From the NCBI RefSeq assembly GCF_048128805.1, contig NC_136000.1, forward strand, positions 18,816,446-18,880,445: a DNA stretch of 64,000 nt. Reading direction: 5' to 3'. The notes under the pieces are model-generated. The model ran no database searches. It saw only the letters and a program-made list of their open reading frames with translations, and was not told the origin of the DNA. This DNA comes from Centroberyx gerrardi (lineage: Eukaryota; Chordata; Actinopteri; Beryciformes; Berycidae). Shown here piece by piece: positions 34,466 through 51,377 of this stretch. The stretch's first letter is position 1. Every line of letters starts with the position of its first letter. Both the position numbers and the translations under genes were made by a program.

Positions 34466-34823
34466 TAAAGGGGCACTTCACCAAAAAAAACCCCAAAACA
34501 ACTGTAAACAATTTGGCACATCTTTCTTTCCGCTGAGTGACGTCATCCGATGGACACCGAAGCCCTGTGGTGAGAAGAACTTTGCTGACATCACGCTTCC
34601 AAGTGAAGTTGTTTTCTATTGTAGGGGAGTTAATGGTGTTTATGAATGTTTATATTTATGATGGTGTTTACGGTGTATTTTAATTCCAATCAAAATAAAG
34701 TGTGACAAGCATATACCTAATGAACTAAAGACCACTGCAAAATCTTTACAGTGGAATCAAACCAATCACCCAAGGCAAGGACAGAGCCGTATTGAGGTGA
34801 ATTATGAGTGAAATGCCCCTTTA
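34466..34823. mobile_element. MITE with AAAGGGGCAcTTCACC ends
   Basis: The left end TAAAGGGGCACTTCACC and the right end, read on the other strand, TTAAAGGGGCATTTCACTC are imperfect inverted repeats about 358 bases apart. Such ends belong to a common fish MITE that often sits at TTAA. The target duplication is not clear here. No coding capacity. Confidence 0.6.
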
Positions 34824-35059
34824 AGTTTTGGGAAAGAAAGGACCTTCGCTCTGTGGAGAGATAAAGTGTGGAAATCCACATCACTGGTTGACTGGAGTCC
34901 TGCCATCTGCAGCATTAGTTTCAAACTGGCCTCTCTGAAGTGACACTAAGGTGAAGAGCAGCCTTAAACAACGAAAAAACACAAAAACTGGCAATTTAAT
35001 ACAAGCTAAAGCTGCTTAAGTTGAGACGATAAAAGATGATTCCACAAAAATACTTTGAG

Positions 35060-35455
35060 GATTCATTGAGGAGGCAGATGATGGTTCAGGTTATGAACCA
35101 TCATCATTATCTCAGAGCTCAACTGTAAGGCCATCACACGCATTGCAAATACTTCCAAATACTTCACTGTACTGCTCTCTGGGCGCAGGTACAGGACCCT
35201 GAGGTGCAGAAGGGCTCGCTTTGGCAAAAGCCTGATACCCGCAGCCATAGCAGCCCTAAACAGGGTGACTCGCTGAGGGAAATATGAGTCGTTTTTTATG
35301 TTGTTTTTGCCCGCCACTATTATGTGCTGCTGTGTTATACTTTACGTATTGTTACTGCCTGGTATTGTTGTGTGATGATGTGTGTAAAGTGTATTGTTGG
35401 TTCTCCTTGTGATGTACAGAATTTCCCCCCGGGGACAATAAACTAACTAACTAAC
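35060..35455 (+). mobile_element. LINE 3' end (L2/Rex1-like) with (CTAA)n tail
   Basis: The plus strand encodes RRYRTLRCRRARFGKSLIPA (near 35190-35250), the extreme C-terminus of a LINE ORF2. About 150 bases of 3' UTR follow, then 'atttccccccggggacaata' and a CTAA repeat ending near 35455. The 5' part is missing. Confidence 0.65.
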
Positions 35456-37325
35456 TTAACTCTGTAGAACAGTCTGAATATTCACTGATAAATTGAAAAA
35501 ACATTTAAATGTTGGGATTATAAACTGTCTTAGTCTTACATATATATTTTTGTAAGACCATTTATAGTTAGTGGAACACAAAAATGTACAACATTTTCAG
35601 TGTAATTTTTATTTAAACTTGGAATATATTGTCTTATGTTTCAATAAATTCTCATTAATCAGCAAACTCCCAACCATTCTGCAACTTTGGTAAAATAACC
35701 AACATTTTGCAACCCTAGTTCTGTGATACGATACAAGAAGTGCATGGCATCTTACACTGAACTAAGGGTAAATTCACGAAAAGGATAAGGCCTTTCTATC
35801 AAATGCACTTTTGAGAACTTTGTCAGCTTAAGGATGTAATAACAGATAAACTTTTCAGGATCAAGTACACATGAGGGTTATTCATGAAGTGAACCAAGCC
35901 CTTGAAATTCAGAATGTATCCTCTAAAAAAGTACCAGCCATCAGCTTTCCACTACAGAAAATACAGGATCCTTAAGCAATAAACAGTTGGCAAATCTGGT
36001 TCAGTATTTACCTTTGGTCGAGGTCGAGGTTTGGTACGTTTCTGGTACAGTGGAGGGGAAATATGCCATTATCAAACATGTTAAATGTCCAAATTCAGCG
36101 CCTTTACTCAAAGAGACATGTAACATTTTGATTTTTGGGGGAGTGACATTATAGTAACTAACTTGTAAAAGGTTGATTCTGATGATGGTACAGTCGATAC
36201 AACTATAGTTTCTCATAAATACATGGCTTAATGAACTTAACAAGAACACTCACTGTAAATAGATAAGGCTATAAACTATAGTCAAAAATAAACTTAATTG
36301 CAATCAAATACTGTAAAACCTCTCGTCTTTAGCACCCTGCAAGTACGTCTAATGAGTGATGGAAGATTGTTTTACGTGGAAATGGAAAAACTGTCATGTT
36401 TAACACAATATACGGTGTAGAATAAGTTGATATCAAATCCTGTATGGTGACATCTTTTCTCACTGAGCTGTGAACAAAACCACCAGAGGGCGACATGACA
36501 GTTCTTTACCCTATTCATGGTTGGATGTTATCAGGAAGTTGCAGAATTATTTTCAGTGGTGTAAGAAAGCAAATTCAAACTGCCAAAGCCCACTTTACCT
36601 GGCAAATTAGCCCACAGTCAGCAAGTGGTTTAGCTATTAAATTTGGTTGTACCTTTCAAATCACATCTATGATCAGACTTGACACTGGTGTATTTGTGCA
36701 TCCTGAATGAGGGCGATGTACTAAACAGGAAGGTTTTTTTAGATAGGTAGAGAATACAAAGTGTTTGAGGCACGATATTTTGCAATCCCCATTAAAGACC
36801 TTGGGAAACCACCGGATCGGTCTTGATTTGCTGTCAGTTATAGATCACTGATTGTCTTGCAAGTGAGGCTCAGGTTTACCCACCTGAACAAAAACCATAT
36901 ACCATATTGGTAATGTTACTGGGTAGATTTCCTCTGGCACTAAAGCTAACACGTGACAAATATCCCACCTTGCAGTGGAAAACGGTTTTCTGGCTTCTCA
37001 TGAAAATGAAACATTAACATTTTATTCAAACAATTTCAGGCACCGGTGATCATTTGGTTTGTTGCCCTTAAGTGTCTGAGATGGAAAGTCTTTGTTAGTT
37101 CTTGCTTCACGGGGCCCCGCCACATAATTGTATGATTGTGTGATTAACTGACATTAACGGATCAAAGTAAAGCACAGACCCCCTCACCGAAAAGTGTACA
37201 CACAACTTTTGCGTCCTCTCTTGTCCCTTTTCTGCTCAGACCGCTGTTGACCGCGTGGTAAAAAAACACAAACAGGCAAACACAATCTGAGCCCCACAAG
37301 TCAGAAATGCGCTCTCTCTCCTCCA

Positions 37326-41820
<4,495 letters not shown>

Positions 41821-41821
41821 A

Positions 41822-42156
41822 GCTCGGTTCCCGCCGCGGTTCGAGATCTGGTACCCGGAAATAGAGGCGGAGTGGGAGCTCACTGTTTTCACTCCTCTCA
41901 GTTTACTTGCAGATAAAGTGCTTGTGTTTCAGGAGAAGCAGACATCTAAACAAGTGAATTTGACGGTCAATTGATTGGAGCGGGTGGATTACAAATTTGT
42001 GGATTAGGGTTAAGGTCGTCGCGTTTCCTTTTTGATGTAAAACATCTCGAGCGACCCAGCAAATTTGCTCTCTCTGTCTGCCCTCGTCGTCTAGCTGGTC
42101 AGCTTTCAAAAGTTCCGCCCTCTGGAGAGACAGGTAGCTAATGCGCTGCTGGTGAT
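41822..42156 (+). promoter_or_regulatory. Probable promoter and non-coding first exon of the sirtuin gene
   Basis: A GC-rich island in AT-rich surroundings carries an E2F-like TTCCCGCC, an ETS-like CCCGGAAAT and GC boxes (41828-41875). It is followed by about 280 bases ending in a strong donor, GAT|GTAAGTAT (exon end 42156), with a second possible donor at 42132. The first coding sirtuin exon begins with an acceptor (atcaacag, 48433), so an upstream exon must exist and this is the best candidate on this strand. The 6.3-kb intron this implies is inferred. Confidence 0.4.
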
Positions 42157-45100
42157 GTAAGTATGATGATGATACATGTTGCCCCCTCTTCGGATGGCAT
42201 TACTGTTATTACCAGTGGAGGTCTGGAGGATTGCATTGGATTTTCTGCATTTGCCATGTCCATTTCTAACAACCATGCCACTGATTTCCTGCACTGTGCA
42301 AACTGCAGCCAAGTCACCCACTTTAAAAAAAAAAAAAAAAAAACGACATTTCCAGGATCCTCAAATTTTTATTTCACTTACAATTTTGTGCCACGTTAGG
42401 GCGATAAATATCAGCTGTGAATTTAAGGAATCAGGTGTTTGAGCTCCTCTGGTAATACTGAAGCCGTCTGAAATTGCTCTAAAATTACAGCCTTCCTGAG
42501 GCAATTATCACTTTTCTGACGACCTCAGGTCTGCACAACACTGTACTGCAGACTCTGCATAAACCTGACACCGCTCAGCCTGAGGAAGCCTGGCTATTTT
42601 CTCCAGTGAGGTACACGAAATAAACGAGGACTCTTGTATCTCATGTATCTCATTCTGTTCAGTATATCTGGACAAATGCACTGCTGCTCACCCACTGCAC
42701 CTCCTTCTGTAGCTGCAGATGTTCTGTATTTTATACTGCTCCAATGCACATGTACCGAATGTTAAATGTGGTCATATGCATAGTCTACTGTCCATCATAT
42801 GACTTAACACTATCCTCTTCTTGTTCTTGTATCATTGTGTGTTTCTGTGCACCCAGAAACCTTGTCATATACCATAATGCCTCTATCATCAAGAAAAATG
42901 GTTGTAGATTTGTTGAACTTGGTGATAAAAAAGGATTCTCAGCCTAATTATTTGCTTGTGAAGTGACTGAACACTGGTGACAATCAAGACTTTTGGCTAT
43001 TTTGTGAACTAGTAAACCACCTTGGAGCAACAGTCAGTGGAGCCCTCCTAGGTAATATGCTGCATCAATCATTTCCTTGGGCAGTTGGTTCGTTTTGTAA
43101 AGCAGGCTGTTGGTTTTCATGTGTAATATCATTAGATGTCAGCAGATGGCAGTGTAGCCTCACTTGTCAGTGACTCTCCAAGGCCCTGAGACTGGGTGCA
43201 CAGTTTGTAACCTTGTTCACTGTTGTGGCCGTTGTTGTTTAGTGGTTAATGTTGTTTGAATCATTCAGCAGTTGTGCAACAATGGAAACGTTGTGAGCAT
43301 CAATAAGTGGCTCATTCTTGTCTCTTTGCAAATCAAAACTTGTTTGCACTCACTTAAATCTGTTTGATGCAATGTCTTTTCAACATGAAGTAACTGCTTT
43401 GCTGTCAGACCAGTCAATGTCCTTACTTCTCTTCAAAAGATTGAAGCTGTTTTGTTTTATAAAGGCCTTTTCTGGAATTGGACTATTGTGCCACTTATAG
43501 CCAAGACTGAACCTTTAAAGACTTTTTTATTTAATCAGATTGCAGACATGTTTCAGTCTCAGTTGCTCTTGATACAAACCCTGACATGTGACTGTTGAAC
43601 ATGATATTTTACATAGATTTTTAGCTTATGTGTTTTGGATTTGATTTCATTGTTAACACTGGAGCAAAGTGGACCTGTGTTTCCAGTTGCGATGATCTGA
43701 AATTGCAACGTTTATTTTCCCTGTCTGCAGATCCTACCCTGCAAGAATCTAGGTGCATGTATCAATAACAATATACCACAAAATCCATAGATTAGAGCTT
43801 AAATTAAGGCTGGCACTCCGTCAGAGAAGTAACAGGACAGGAGTCATTAGTTAGCCGTGGCCCCACCAGGCAACACGGCCCTCACCACCCTCCTCCCCCT
43901 CTGTTTGAGCAAACAATATACTAACACAAATTAGGACTAGCTGCTTTGTGTCAATTGAGAGTCCAACAAAGATGCTACACAAAGTGATATGTCATTAGTG
44001 AACAGGTGGGGAAAGAGAACATAGAGCTGTTGCCTCTCCAAAAGTAATGAAGAGGTCTCCATGGCGACCGGGCTGCCAGTTGCGGTCCTTGCGTCGGGGG
44101 GCAGCAGAGATCAAAGACGGCTGTGCTTTCCCTCCAGACTTGAGGGAAGAACAATCCCGGTGTAAGTGGAGGGTTAAACGCTCGGGCTTTAGGGGAAAAG
44201 CCCCTCATTAAACCTAACCAAATCTCCTTCAAGGCCATTCAGTGTAAGAACTGACATGTTATTTCTATGACACCAGGTAGATGGTTTTGAACAGTCTGAA
44301 CTTTCCAAAGCCAGGGAAAAAAGAAAACTAAGCCTGTGATCTCTGATGCTATCCACATGTTCGGGCTGGAGCTGCTCCAGCCAGAATAAATGGGGATCTG
44401 AATTGGTGGACTCACAGGATGTAGAACACATTCATTTCATTGTAGTGTAGGGGTAACAGTGCTTGACAAGAAAATATACAAATAGCCTACTAAAAAATCA
44501 TCAAGTCTCCCTCATAATCTTTTTAGTTTAATTTCTATGTGTGACATCTCAGATCAGGGAGCACAATAAGCTTATCTGGTGTTTCTAGCTATAGGGAACA
44601 GTAGTGATTATTCACTAAACTGCACTAAAGTATAGGGAAATATTGTATATTGAAATTAAGTGTCATTATCCCTTTTAAGGCAAAGATTAACTTGTAGTAT
44701 TTGTAATTTTTTAGAAATATAATGGATATTATAAGCAAACAAAGTGAAAAGCATATGAACCCTTTATGTCCAGCACTGAGAACTCTAAGTGTGGCTAAAA
44801 TATAATAATTCAATTGTATTTGTATTGCAGTTCATATTTTTATATTTAATAGAAATGGCATCAAATTATCGCTGACCAAGCATGCAAAATTGACCTGTAT
44901 GTTGCAAACTGGGCTAATTATTTTCTGAATGCCAGTAGCTCACACTAGAGTCCAGACTGTAACTAGTTGAGTTTCATCTCTGTGTGATCATGTGTTAAAA
45001 GAACCAATTACAAATCGGAATACAAAAACAATATACTGTAATACTGTACTGTACTATGGGCTACAGTTGAGCTTCACTGCATCAGTCAGAAGTTGAACCT

Positions 45101-48100
45101 GGTATACTAAGACAAGACATCATTTTGAGAGGTTTTAAGCCACATACTATTATCAGCAGTTTATTTGACAAAATATATCGGCATTTGATGGATCTTTGAA
45201 ACTTGCATTCCATAAAGAAACAGGTGCAATGGTCTAATTGATAAAGGCTTTTAGCAGTTGAACTTTATATTTTCTTTCCAGGAGCATTTATTCTCTGACT
45301 GCTCTCTTGCTTGTGTCATGTGCTAATGCCTGGAAACTCATAAAAAAAACATCTTAAAATAGTGAAGGGACAAAACTAAATTGAAACATACTGAGCACTA
45401 TGGCACTATTTATTAATCTCTGAATTTTAATGGTAAACCATTTTGGTTTGGTTAAAATACACTAACAAATAATGTTTTATACCTACTTCCTGTTTGAAGA
45501 TACAGATCTGTTGTGTCATATTTCCTGACAGAACTTTGAATTTTAAACATTAGGTTGAAATTAAAACTGACACAATAAGCAGAGGTTGGCAGTTGTATAG
45601 TAAGTTCCAAAAGGAGATTTTCAGCATTTGAAAATTTTGATACGGAGCTGACATTGAAGTAAATACTCACTTTGAAATATCTTTGACGTTATTTATATGA
45701 AAATGGTTGTTTACAAAATAGAAAAGGTAATTTTGCAGTATGATTTGATGTATATGTATGATCTATTTTGGAAATGCTGAACTCTTTTTTTTTTTTTTAC
45801 CCTGAACTGGATATAGCATCATGGACTGGCACCTCCTTCCCAGTGAGCAGGAAGCTGCAGTCGATGTTGGCTTTGGTCGATGAACCGTGTCTCTGTTGTG
45901 CTGACAGACACCAACTTTTCACCCGCCGCTCTTTGGTGATCCTGCCTGTTGTTTTGGTCTCTGCCTCTAAGTTGTAAAAGGATTAGGTTTTTGGGGGTGA
46001 TGGTGAGCACCGAGGTGTGCCAGTGTTGTAGGACAGTCCTAATTAGATTACTGTAACCCTCATATGAGGGGCGACACCCCTGGTGGTCTGGTGCTGTGGC
46101 ACATGGGACACACTGGGCTCAGCTTTTAGACTGGGGAGGTGGGAGAGCGAGCCCTCTGAAAGGCCAGCCAGGGGGTGGGCTCTCAAATCCCTTTTAAGCC
46201 TTTTGTCATTTATACAGGGATTTATTTGTCATTAAAGAATAATCATTGGATAAGAGCAGCATTTGTGGCACAATTAGGGTTTTGTCTGATAAAAAAGTTG
46301 GATATTTATTTTTACCTTTTATATAAAAACGTTTACACTCTTTAGGCACCTGTGCATGGGACTTAATTTTTGATGGAAAATATAGTAGGCCTAAACAATG
46401 AGAAACAGGACATACCAGCCTAACCTGTTTCAGGTCAGGTCATTGCTGAAATGTCATCCAATTTGTCAACATCGCCCTCCACTGCTCTGCTTGGACTCTG
46501 TTGCCCATTTTCCTGATCCTGCTCTTGTCAGACTGCTCATTCCTTTACTGAAATGAGCATGTTGGTTTCTCCAGAGTTAAGCTCCCATGTTCAAGTTACG
46601 TCTCTCTCTCTCTAACAGAGGGCAACTTCCCTCCCTCCCTCACAACTGAAACTGATGTAATGAGTTATGTGTCATTTGGTAAAGCCATATCTCTGTCATA
46701 CCCTCCAAGGAGGCACACACCCACTGTGTGTGCTTTATTTGTCGTTCTAAATCACGGTACTTCATGACCCCTTACTTGCCCCCTCTTAATTGCTTTGTAT
46801 GCCGCTCATTCGTATCGTCATGAAATGAATAAATTCAGGCAACAATATCCAGATTACATAAAGCATGTGCATGGCTTTTGCTTGCCAGTTTAACTTTTCT
46901 AGATGTGATTGCACTGCTTGGCGATGCTTTGAAGGGTCCGATCATGTCAGTGGATTGGGTCTGCTGCACTGCACCATCTGTGTGGGACCTTAATAACTGG
47001 GCTGGTGATTTATTGCCTGTACTCAGCAGTGTCTTTTTGAGAGAAGCCCAGACAAAAGCAGTGACCCTCGCCCCCCTGCTGTTTTTAATAGTTCTTTAGG
47101 ATGTGCGCGGAGAAGAGAAAAAAAAAAGTGGTAATGTGGAGGCTTCAGCCTTTTAGGAGGCAAAGTGAAAGAAGATTGAGTGGCTAAAATGAAAGTGGAT
47201 TGGAGACTGTGAGAGTTTTTCCGGAAAGGTTCAAAAGATTGTCTACAAATCAAGCTTTTCAGGAGCCAAAACGCCGCATCTGTTTAGGCGAGTAATGATC
47301 CATTTTTCGTTCATGTGAATGTAGCAACTGAGAAGAGCCAAACACCTCTCACCGTCCCGTCACTCAGCATCCCAAAGGCTGATATTGTGCGGCGGTGTTG
47401 TCTGTTGCTCCAGTAATGTCCGTAAGCCTCCAGTGACCCCTCTCCTCCTCCTCCTCCTCCTCTCCTCCCCTCCTGAGGGCGATAAGGTGCTGCTGGAGAA
47501 AAGCTCGCCTTATCTCTCCCCTGCGCTCTAAAGCAGTCATGTTTTATGGGTTGTAGCTCTTTTGTCTCCTTGTTCTCTCCCTCTCCCTGATCACTCGCAC
47601 TCATTCCTCATGGAAGTTGTTTGAAGGCCTAGAATAGCTTTGGAAAAGGACCCCCCATCTCCATCCCTCTCTCCCTCTCTTCTTCTCCTCCTCTGTTCCC
47701 TCTTTATTGAATCCCGCCTCCATATCATTTATCTCTGCACCCCCTTCTCCCTTTTCTCCTCAGTTCGAGGGGGCCTTGAGGGGGCATCCTCTTTTCTCTC
47801 CCAGCTGGGTTTGTTGACACACAGTCAATCTAGGGTTCTCTTTCACCTCCGCCACCCCTCTTTTTAACACCACCCCCCTCCTCCACCTCTACCCTCCTCT
47901 TTCCCTGAACAGTAAAGCTGCCACAGCTGTGGACTGTATTAGCATAGCTGCTGAAGAGTGGAGGGGGGGGGTTGCTAAATATATTACAGCCATTACCTTT
48001 TGTTCAAGAGTTGACAGTTTTAAAACATTTCAGCTTTTCTCTGTGCAAAGGGAAAGAACACAAAAGAATGCCACGATGATTTCATTGTAACAGCTTTTTA

Positions 48101-48433
48101 AATATGGGCCAGAGGGAGAGGAGGGGGAGCGAATGAAAAGCTGTTTTCTGTTTTTTGTTGGAATGAAAACAAGTGAATATCTAATTAGTGTAGTTGGAGG
48201 AAAAACAAAACGATGAGATAAAAAATAAATCGCCAAAGAATTAACAAGCAGTCAAGCTCATATGTTCCACTATTAAGAAACAGCAGTGTTTTCCATCATC
48301 TGACATTCAAATGGCAGGTGGACGAATCGCGCTTTAAGTTAATAGTACAGAGAAAAGGAAAGTTGCATTACAGCTCATAAAGATTGATGTTGCATTTAGT
48401 CTGAATGATTTTGCTTTTCTTGCACATCAACAG
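42157..48433. other. Putative sirtuin intron 1 with enhancer-like blocks
   Basis: No coding exon is supported. Two blocks look like conserved non-coding DNA by their high complexity and dense homeobox and Sox-like words: about 43790-44430 and 47880-48330. The first contains GTCTCCATGGCGAC (44055-44068), a near-perfect RFX X-box palindrome. A poly(A) run is at 42324-42343. A GC-richer, TCC-rich tract runs at 47440-47900. Confidence 0.35.
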
Positions 48434-48441
48434 GTGTTGGA

Positions 48442-50919
48442 ATGAACAAGTCCAGGCCCAGCGGGGATAAGAAGTCTTCCCAGCCTCCTCTGAGCAGGAT
48501 CACCCGCAGCTCCAGCTCCCAGGCCGGGCAGAGCAACCCGGCCCGGCCCCAGCACTCCGGGCCCGGCCCATATGGGAAACAGCGCAGGAAGCAGACTGAC
48601 TCAGCGCTGGCCCAGGACCTCAGCCATATGAGTGTGAGTGGACAGGACATTTTACCTGCATGGTAAGGCCACCGCATAGTAAGTATCATGAAATGATTTT
48701 GTCCTAACTTTTATTTTTGTTGGTGATTGTCTCCTCAGAGATCAAGCTGTTCAAATTAGGACCCGGACAGTGTAATAAAACGCCTCAGAAATCCTTTTTT
48801 TGTCTTGGCCCACTCTGTAGTAAAGGTAAGATGCCCAAGAGTACCAGTGAGCCAGCGCAGGCGGGTCAGCCTTCTGGATCCAGAGCTAGTCAGGACCCTC
48901 CGTCTGCGGTTGCAGCCAAGCCGTCGTCCCGGGGCGGTCTGGCCTCTGTGGCCCGGCTGGTGAAGCTAGGCCGCTGTAAGAACGTGGTGGTGGTGGCCGG
49001 GGCCGGGATCAGCACCGCCAGCGGCATCCCAGACTTCAGGTCGGTGTTTGAGGGTTTGTGCTCTCTGGAATCTACAGGCTCGCCTTCATCTCTCTCGCTA
49101 CCATTTATCTTGCACTACTGTATGATTCCTTGCATATTTTCATTGGTTTCTATTCAGTTTCTCTCCAAACTAACATGTGGCGGCAGGCTAGTGTTGTCAT
49201 TGGAGAAACTGTCCTGTAACCAAGGTAAGGTGTAAGTTGCTCTTTGATATGAGCAACGCCTAAATGCCCAAAATGTAAACGTCAAAATGTTTGTACTGTC
49301 CCACTTCTAGAACGCCAGGAACCGGCCTGTACGCGAACCTGGAGAAGTACAACATCCCTTACCCAGAGGCCGTTTTCAACATCGACTACTTCTCCAACGA
49401 CCCGCAGCCGTTCTTCTCCCTGGCCAAGGAGCTGTATCCTGGCAGCCACCGGCCCAACTACATCCACTATTTCATCCGCATGCTGCATCACAAGGGCCTG
49501 CTGCTGCGACTGTACACACAGAACATTGACGGCCTGGAGAAAAGTGAGTGCGGGGGAAACAAAAAAGAGTGATGTTGGGTTCCGTCCCAGAATGGCTGAG
49601 AATTAACTTGTTCCCTCTGAATGCCAGCTGTAATATTTAATCACCTTCTTCACAGCGTGTGGCATCCCAGACGACAAACTCGTGGAAGCTCATGGTAGTT
49701 TTGCCACAGCCTCCTGTCACCTGTGCTACACTCCGTACCCCGCTGAGGAGGCCAAGGTATGGGCCAGGGGTCAAACACCTGTCAAACTGTGTAAGATAGC
49801 ACACTGCCTTGTTGCATTTGATGACCGACTGATCTTTCCTTCGTTCACTTTTGTTTCACAGCGTGCCATAATGAGTGACAACACCCCCATCTGTACATTC
49901 TGTGCTGCAACAGTCAAGCCTGACATTGTGTTTTTCGGAGAGGATCTTCCTGAGAAGTACTTCCTGCATGCGAAAGACTTCCCCAAAGCAGACCTGCTGA
50001 TCATCATGGGCACGTCTTTACAGGTAAACACCAGCCTTTTAGTAACAGAAGCCTTTTAGTCTTCAGAACTGAAGGATAGATTTCTGCCACATGAATCTCA
50101 GGATTTAATGTTAACAAAAATACAATGTTCCAGATTGAGCCGTTTGCCAGCCTGGTGAACACGGTGCGCTCTACAGTGCCGCGTCTCCTCCTGAACCGGT
50201 ACGCTGTGGGTCCCTTTGAGAAGGTCCCCCTGCGGAGAGGAGACCACGTGGAACTGGGTGACTTGGTGGACACGGTGCGGAGGTTCGCTGAAATCCTTGG
50301 GTGGAACAATGAGATCGAAGACCTGATGAGGAGTCAGGAAAATGGGGTTGGTTCTGTCTTAAGCTCTAAGCACTAAGAAAAGCTCTTGCAGTTTATATAC
50401 TGTACGTCTCTATTTGGGCTCTTTATTTGACAAATTTACGTACCACTTAAGTCATATTACATATTTTACAAATGGATAAAAATCACTCTTCTTATAATCC
50501 AAAGTTTTTTAAATGGAAAGTTGGCAGTTTATGTTTTACTTAGACATTTGGAAAATAGAAAGGGAAATGGAGTAGGGAAGACAGACGAGAAAAAGTTCTG
50601 GTCAGTGGGGGTAAACACTGAGACTTAACCGCTCAACTATCTGGGTGCTATTACAAACTGTATTTTCTGACTTATGTTAATATTATTCCCCTCTGTGCAG
50701 AGCGTCCCTACACTGGTGAGCAGCGGTCCATCGGCGAGCGGACAGAAGCCTTGCCAGAGCAAATCCAACGGCCTGGGGAGGAGAGGAGCGTCGGAGCCAC
50801 AAGGCAGACGGCCTCCCAAGTCCAGACCAGGAGCTCAAAGAGCCGCCGCCAGCGGCAGCGAGGAGACCGACTCGGAGACGGACAGCAAGAGCTCCGCATC
50901 GTCCAGCCCAAGCAACTGA
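48442..50919 (+). CDS. sirt3.2-like: SIRT3-type class I sirtuin, probably SIRT3.2
   Basis: Coding exons: 48442-48633, 48741-49039, 49311-49543, 49656-49756, 49862-50023, 50134-50346, 50701-50919 (1419 nt, 472 aa). Sirtuin signatures are in order: [25 protein letters not shown] with the catalytic His near residue 254, two zinc CxxC pairs (CHLC near 262, CTFC near 286), KPDIVFFGE and GTSLQ. It is closer to SIRT3 ([20 protein letters not shown]) than to SIRT2. It should be an NAD+-dependent protein-lysine deacylase. The N-terminus is Ser/Arg/Lys-rich, but a mitochondrial presequence is not obvious. The start is the first Met after an acceptor at 48433, so upstream coding sequence is possible, as is a start at 48830. 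The exon 1/2 junction can also be read 48631/48739, changing one residue. The last exon is one of two possible endings. The gene lies tail to tail with ric8b. Confidence 0.82.
50134..50376 (+). CDS. Alternative 3' end of the sirtuin gene (unspliced exon 6)
   Basis: If the weak donor GGG|GTTGGT at 50346 is not used, exon 6 reads on for ten codons (VGSVLSSKH) to a TAA at 50374-50376. The sirtuin would then lack the 72-residue Ser/Lys/Glu-rich tail. No canonical AATAAA follows closely, so this form would need transcription to continue into the shared 3' UTR. Confidence 0.4.
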   Translation: MEPFASLVNTVRSTVPRLLLNRYAVGPFEKVPLRRGDHVELGDLVDTVRRFAEILGWNNEIEDLMRSQENGVGSVLSSKH

Positions 50920-51371
50920 AACTCGAATTTTCATGATGCATCCCACCGTTTAGCTCAGAAGACACTGGGGAGGTTTGAGACGGTTTCTTCTCTTCCCCTG
51001 TACATGCTAACAAGTTGAGACTTCTAACGTTATCCTGTATACGGTATATGTGTGTGATTCTTGATGCTATATTCTACTAGAGGCAAAGTGGATTGCAAGG
51101 AGGAAAGTGTGTGTATGTGATGTGCACATTATGTCCATATGTGTATCAAATACAAGCATTTTTTAAGCACTTATTTTTTCTCTTCCCAAGTACTTTTATA
51201 TTAAATACATATATGCTGCTTTACACTGGACGCATCAGAAGTAGTAGAAACACTAAGAAATGTCTCAACAAAATCCAAGTGTGTATGTGAGTGTTTGTGT
51301 GATAGAGGCCAATAGACTTTTAATTTGTTTTATATCTGTACAACACTGTATTGTTATATGAAACAATATTT

Positions 51372-51377
51372 AATAAA
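51372..51377 (+). terminator. Poly(A) signal of the sirtuin gene
   Basis: AATAAA in atatttaataaagtattg, about 450 bases after the stop of the last exon. Confidence 0.65.

Larger units (their letters stand above)
33712..37325. other. Intergenic region and tmem263 3' UTR
   Basis: No gene is supported here. It holds a MITE (34466-34823) and a LINE 3' end (35060-35455). The right part, perhaps from 35.6 kb on, is probably the 3' UTR of tmem263, which is transcribed leftward and has a long 3' UTR in other vertebrates. The UTR end could not be fixed. Confidence 0.4.

Noticed and set aside
34741-34800. Possible exon beside the MITE
   Set aside because: Lies inside the terminal repeats of the MITE and has no phase-compatible splice sites.
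48442-50919. Calling the sirtuin SIRT2
   Set aside because: The [14 protein letters not shown] and YPEAVF stretches and the short zinc module match SIRT3, and the SIRT2-specific insert after the NAD-binding region is absent.
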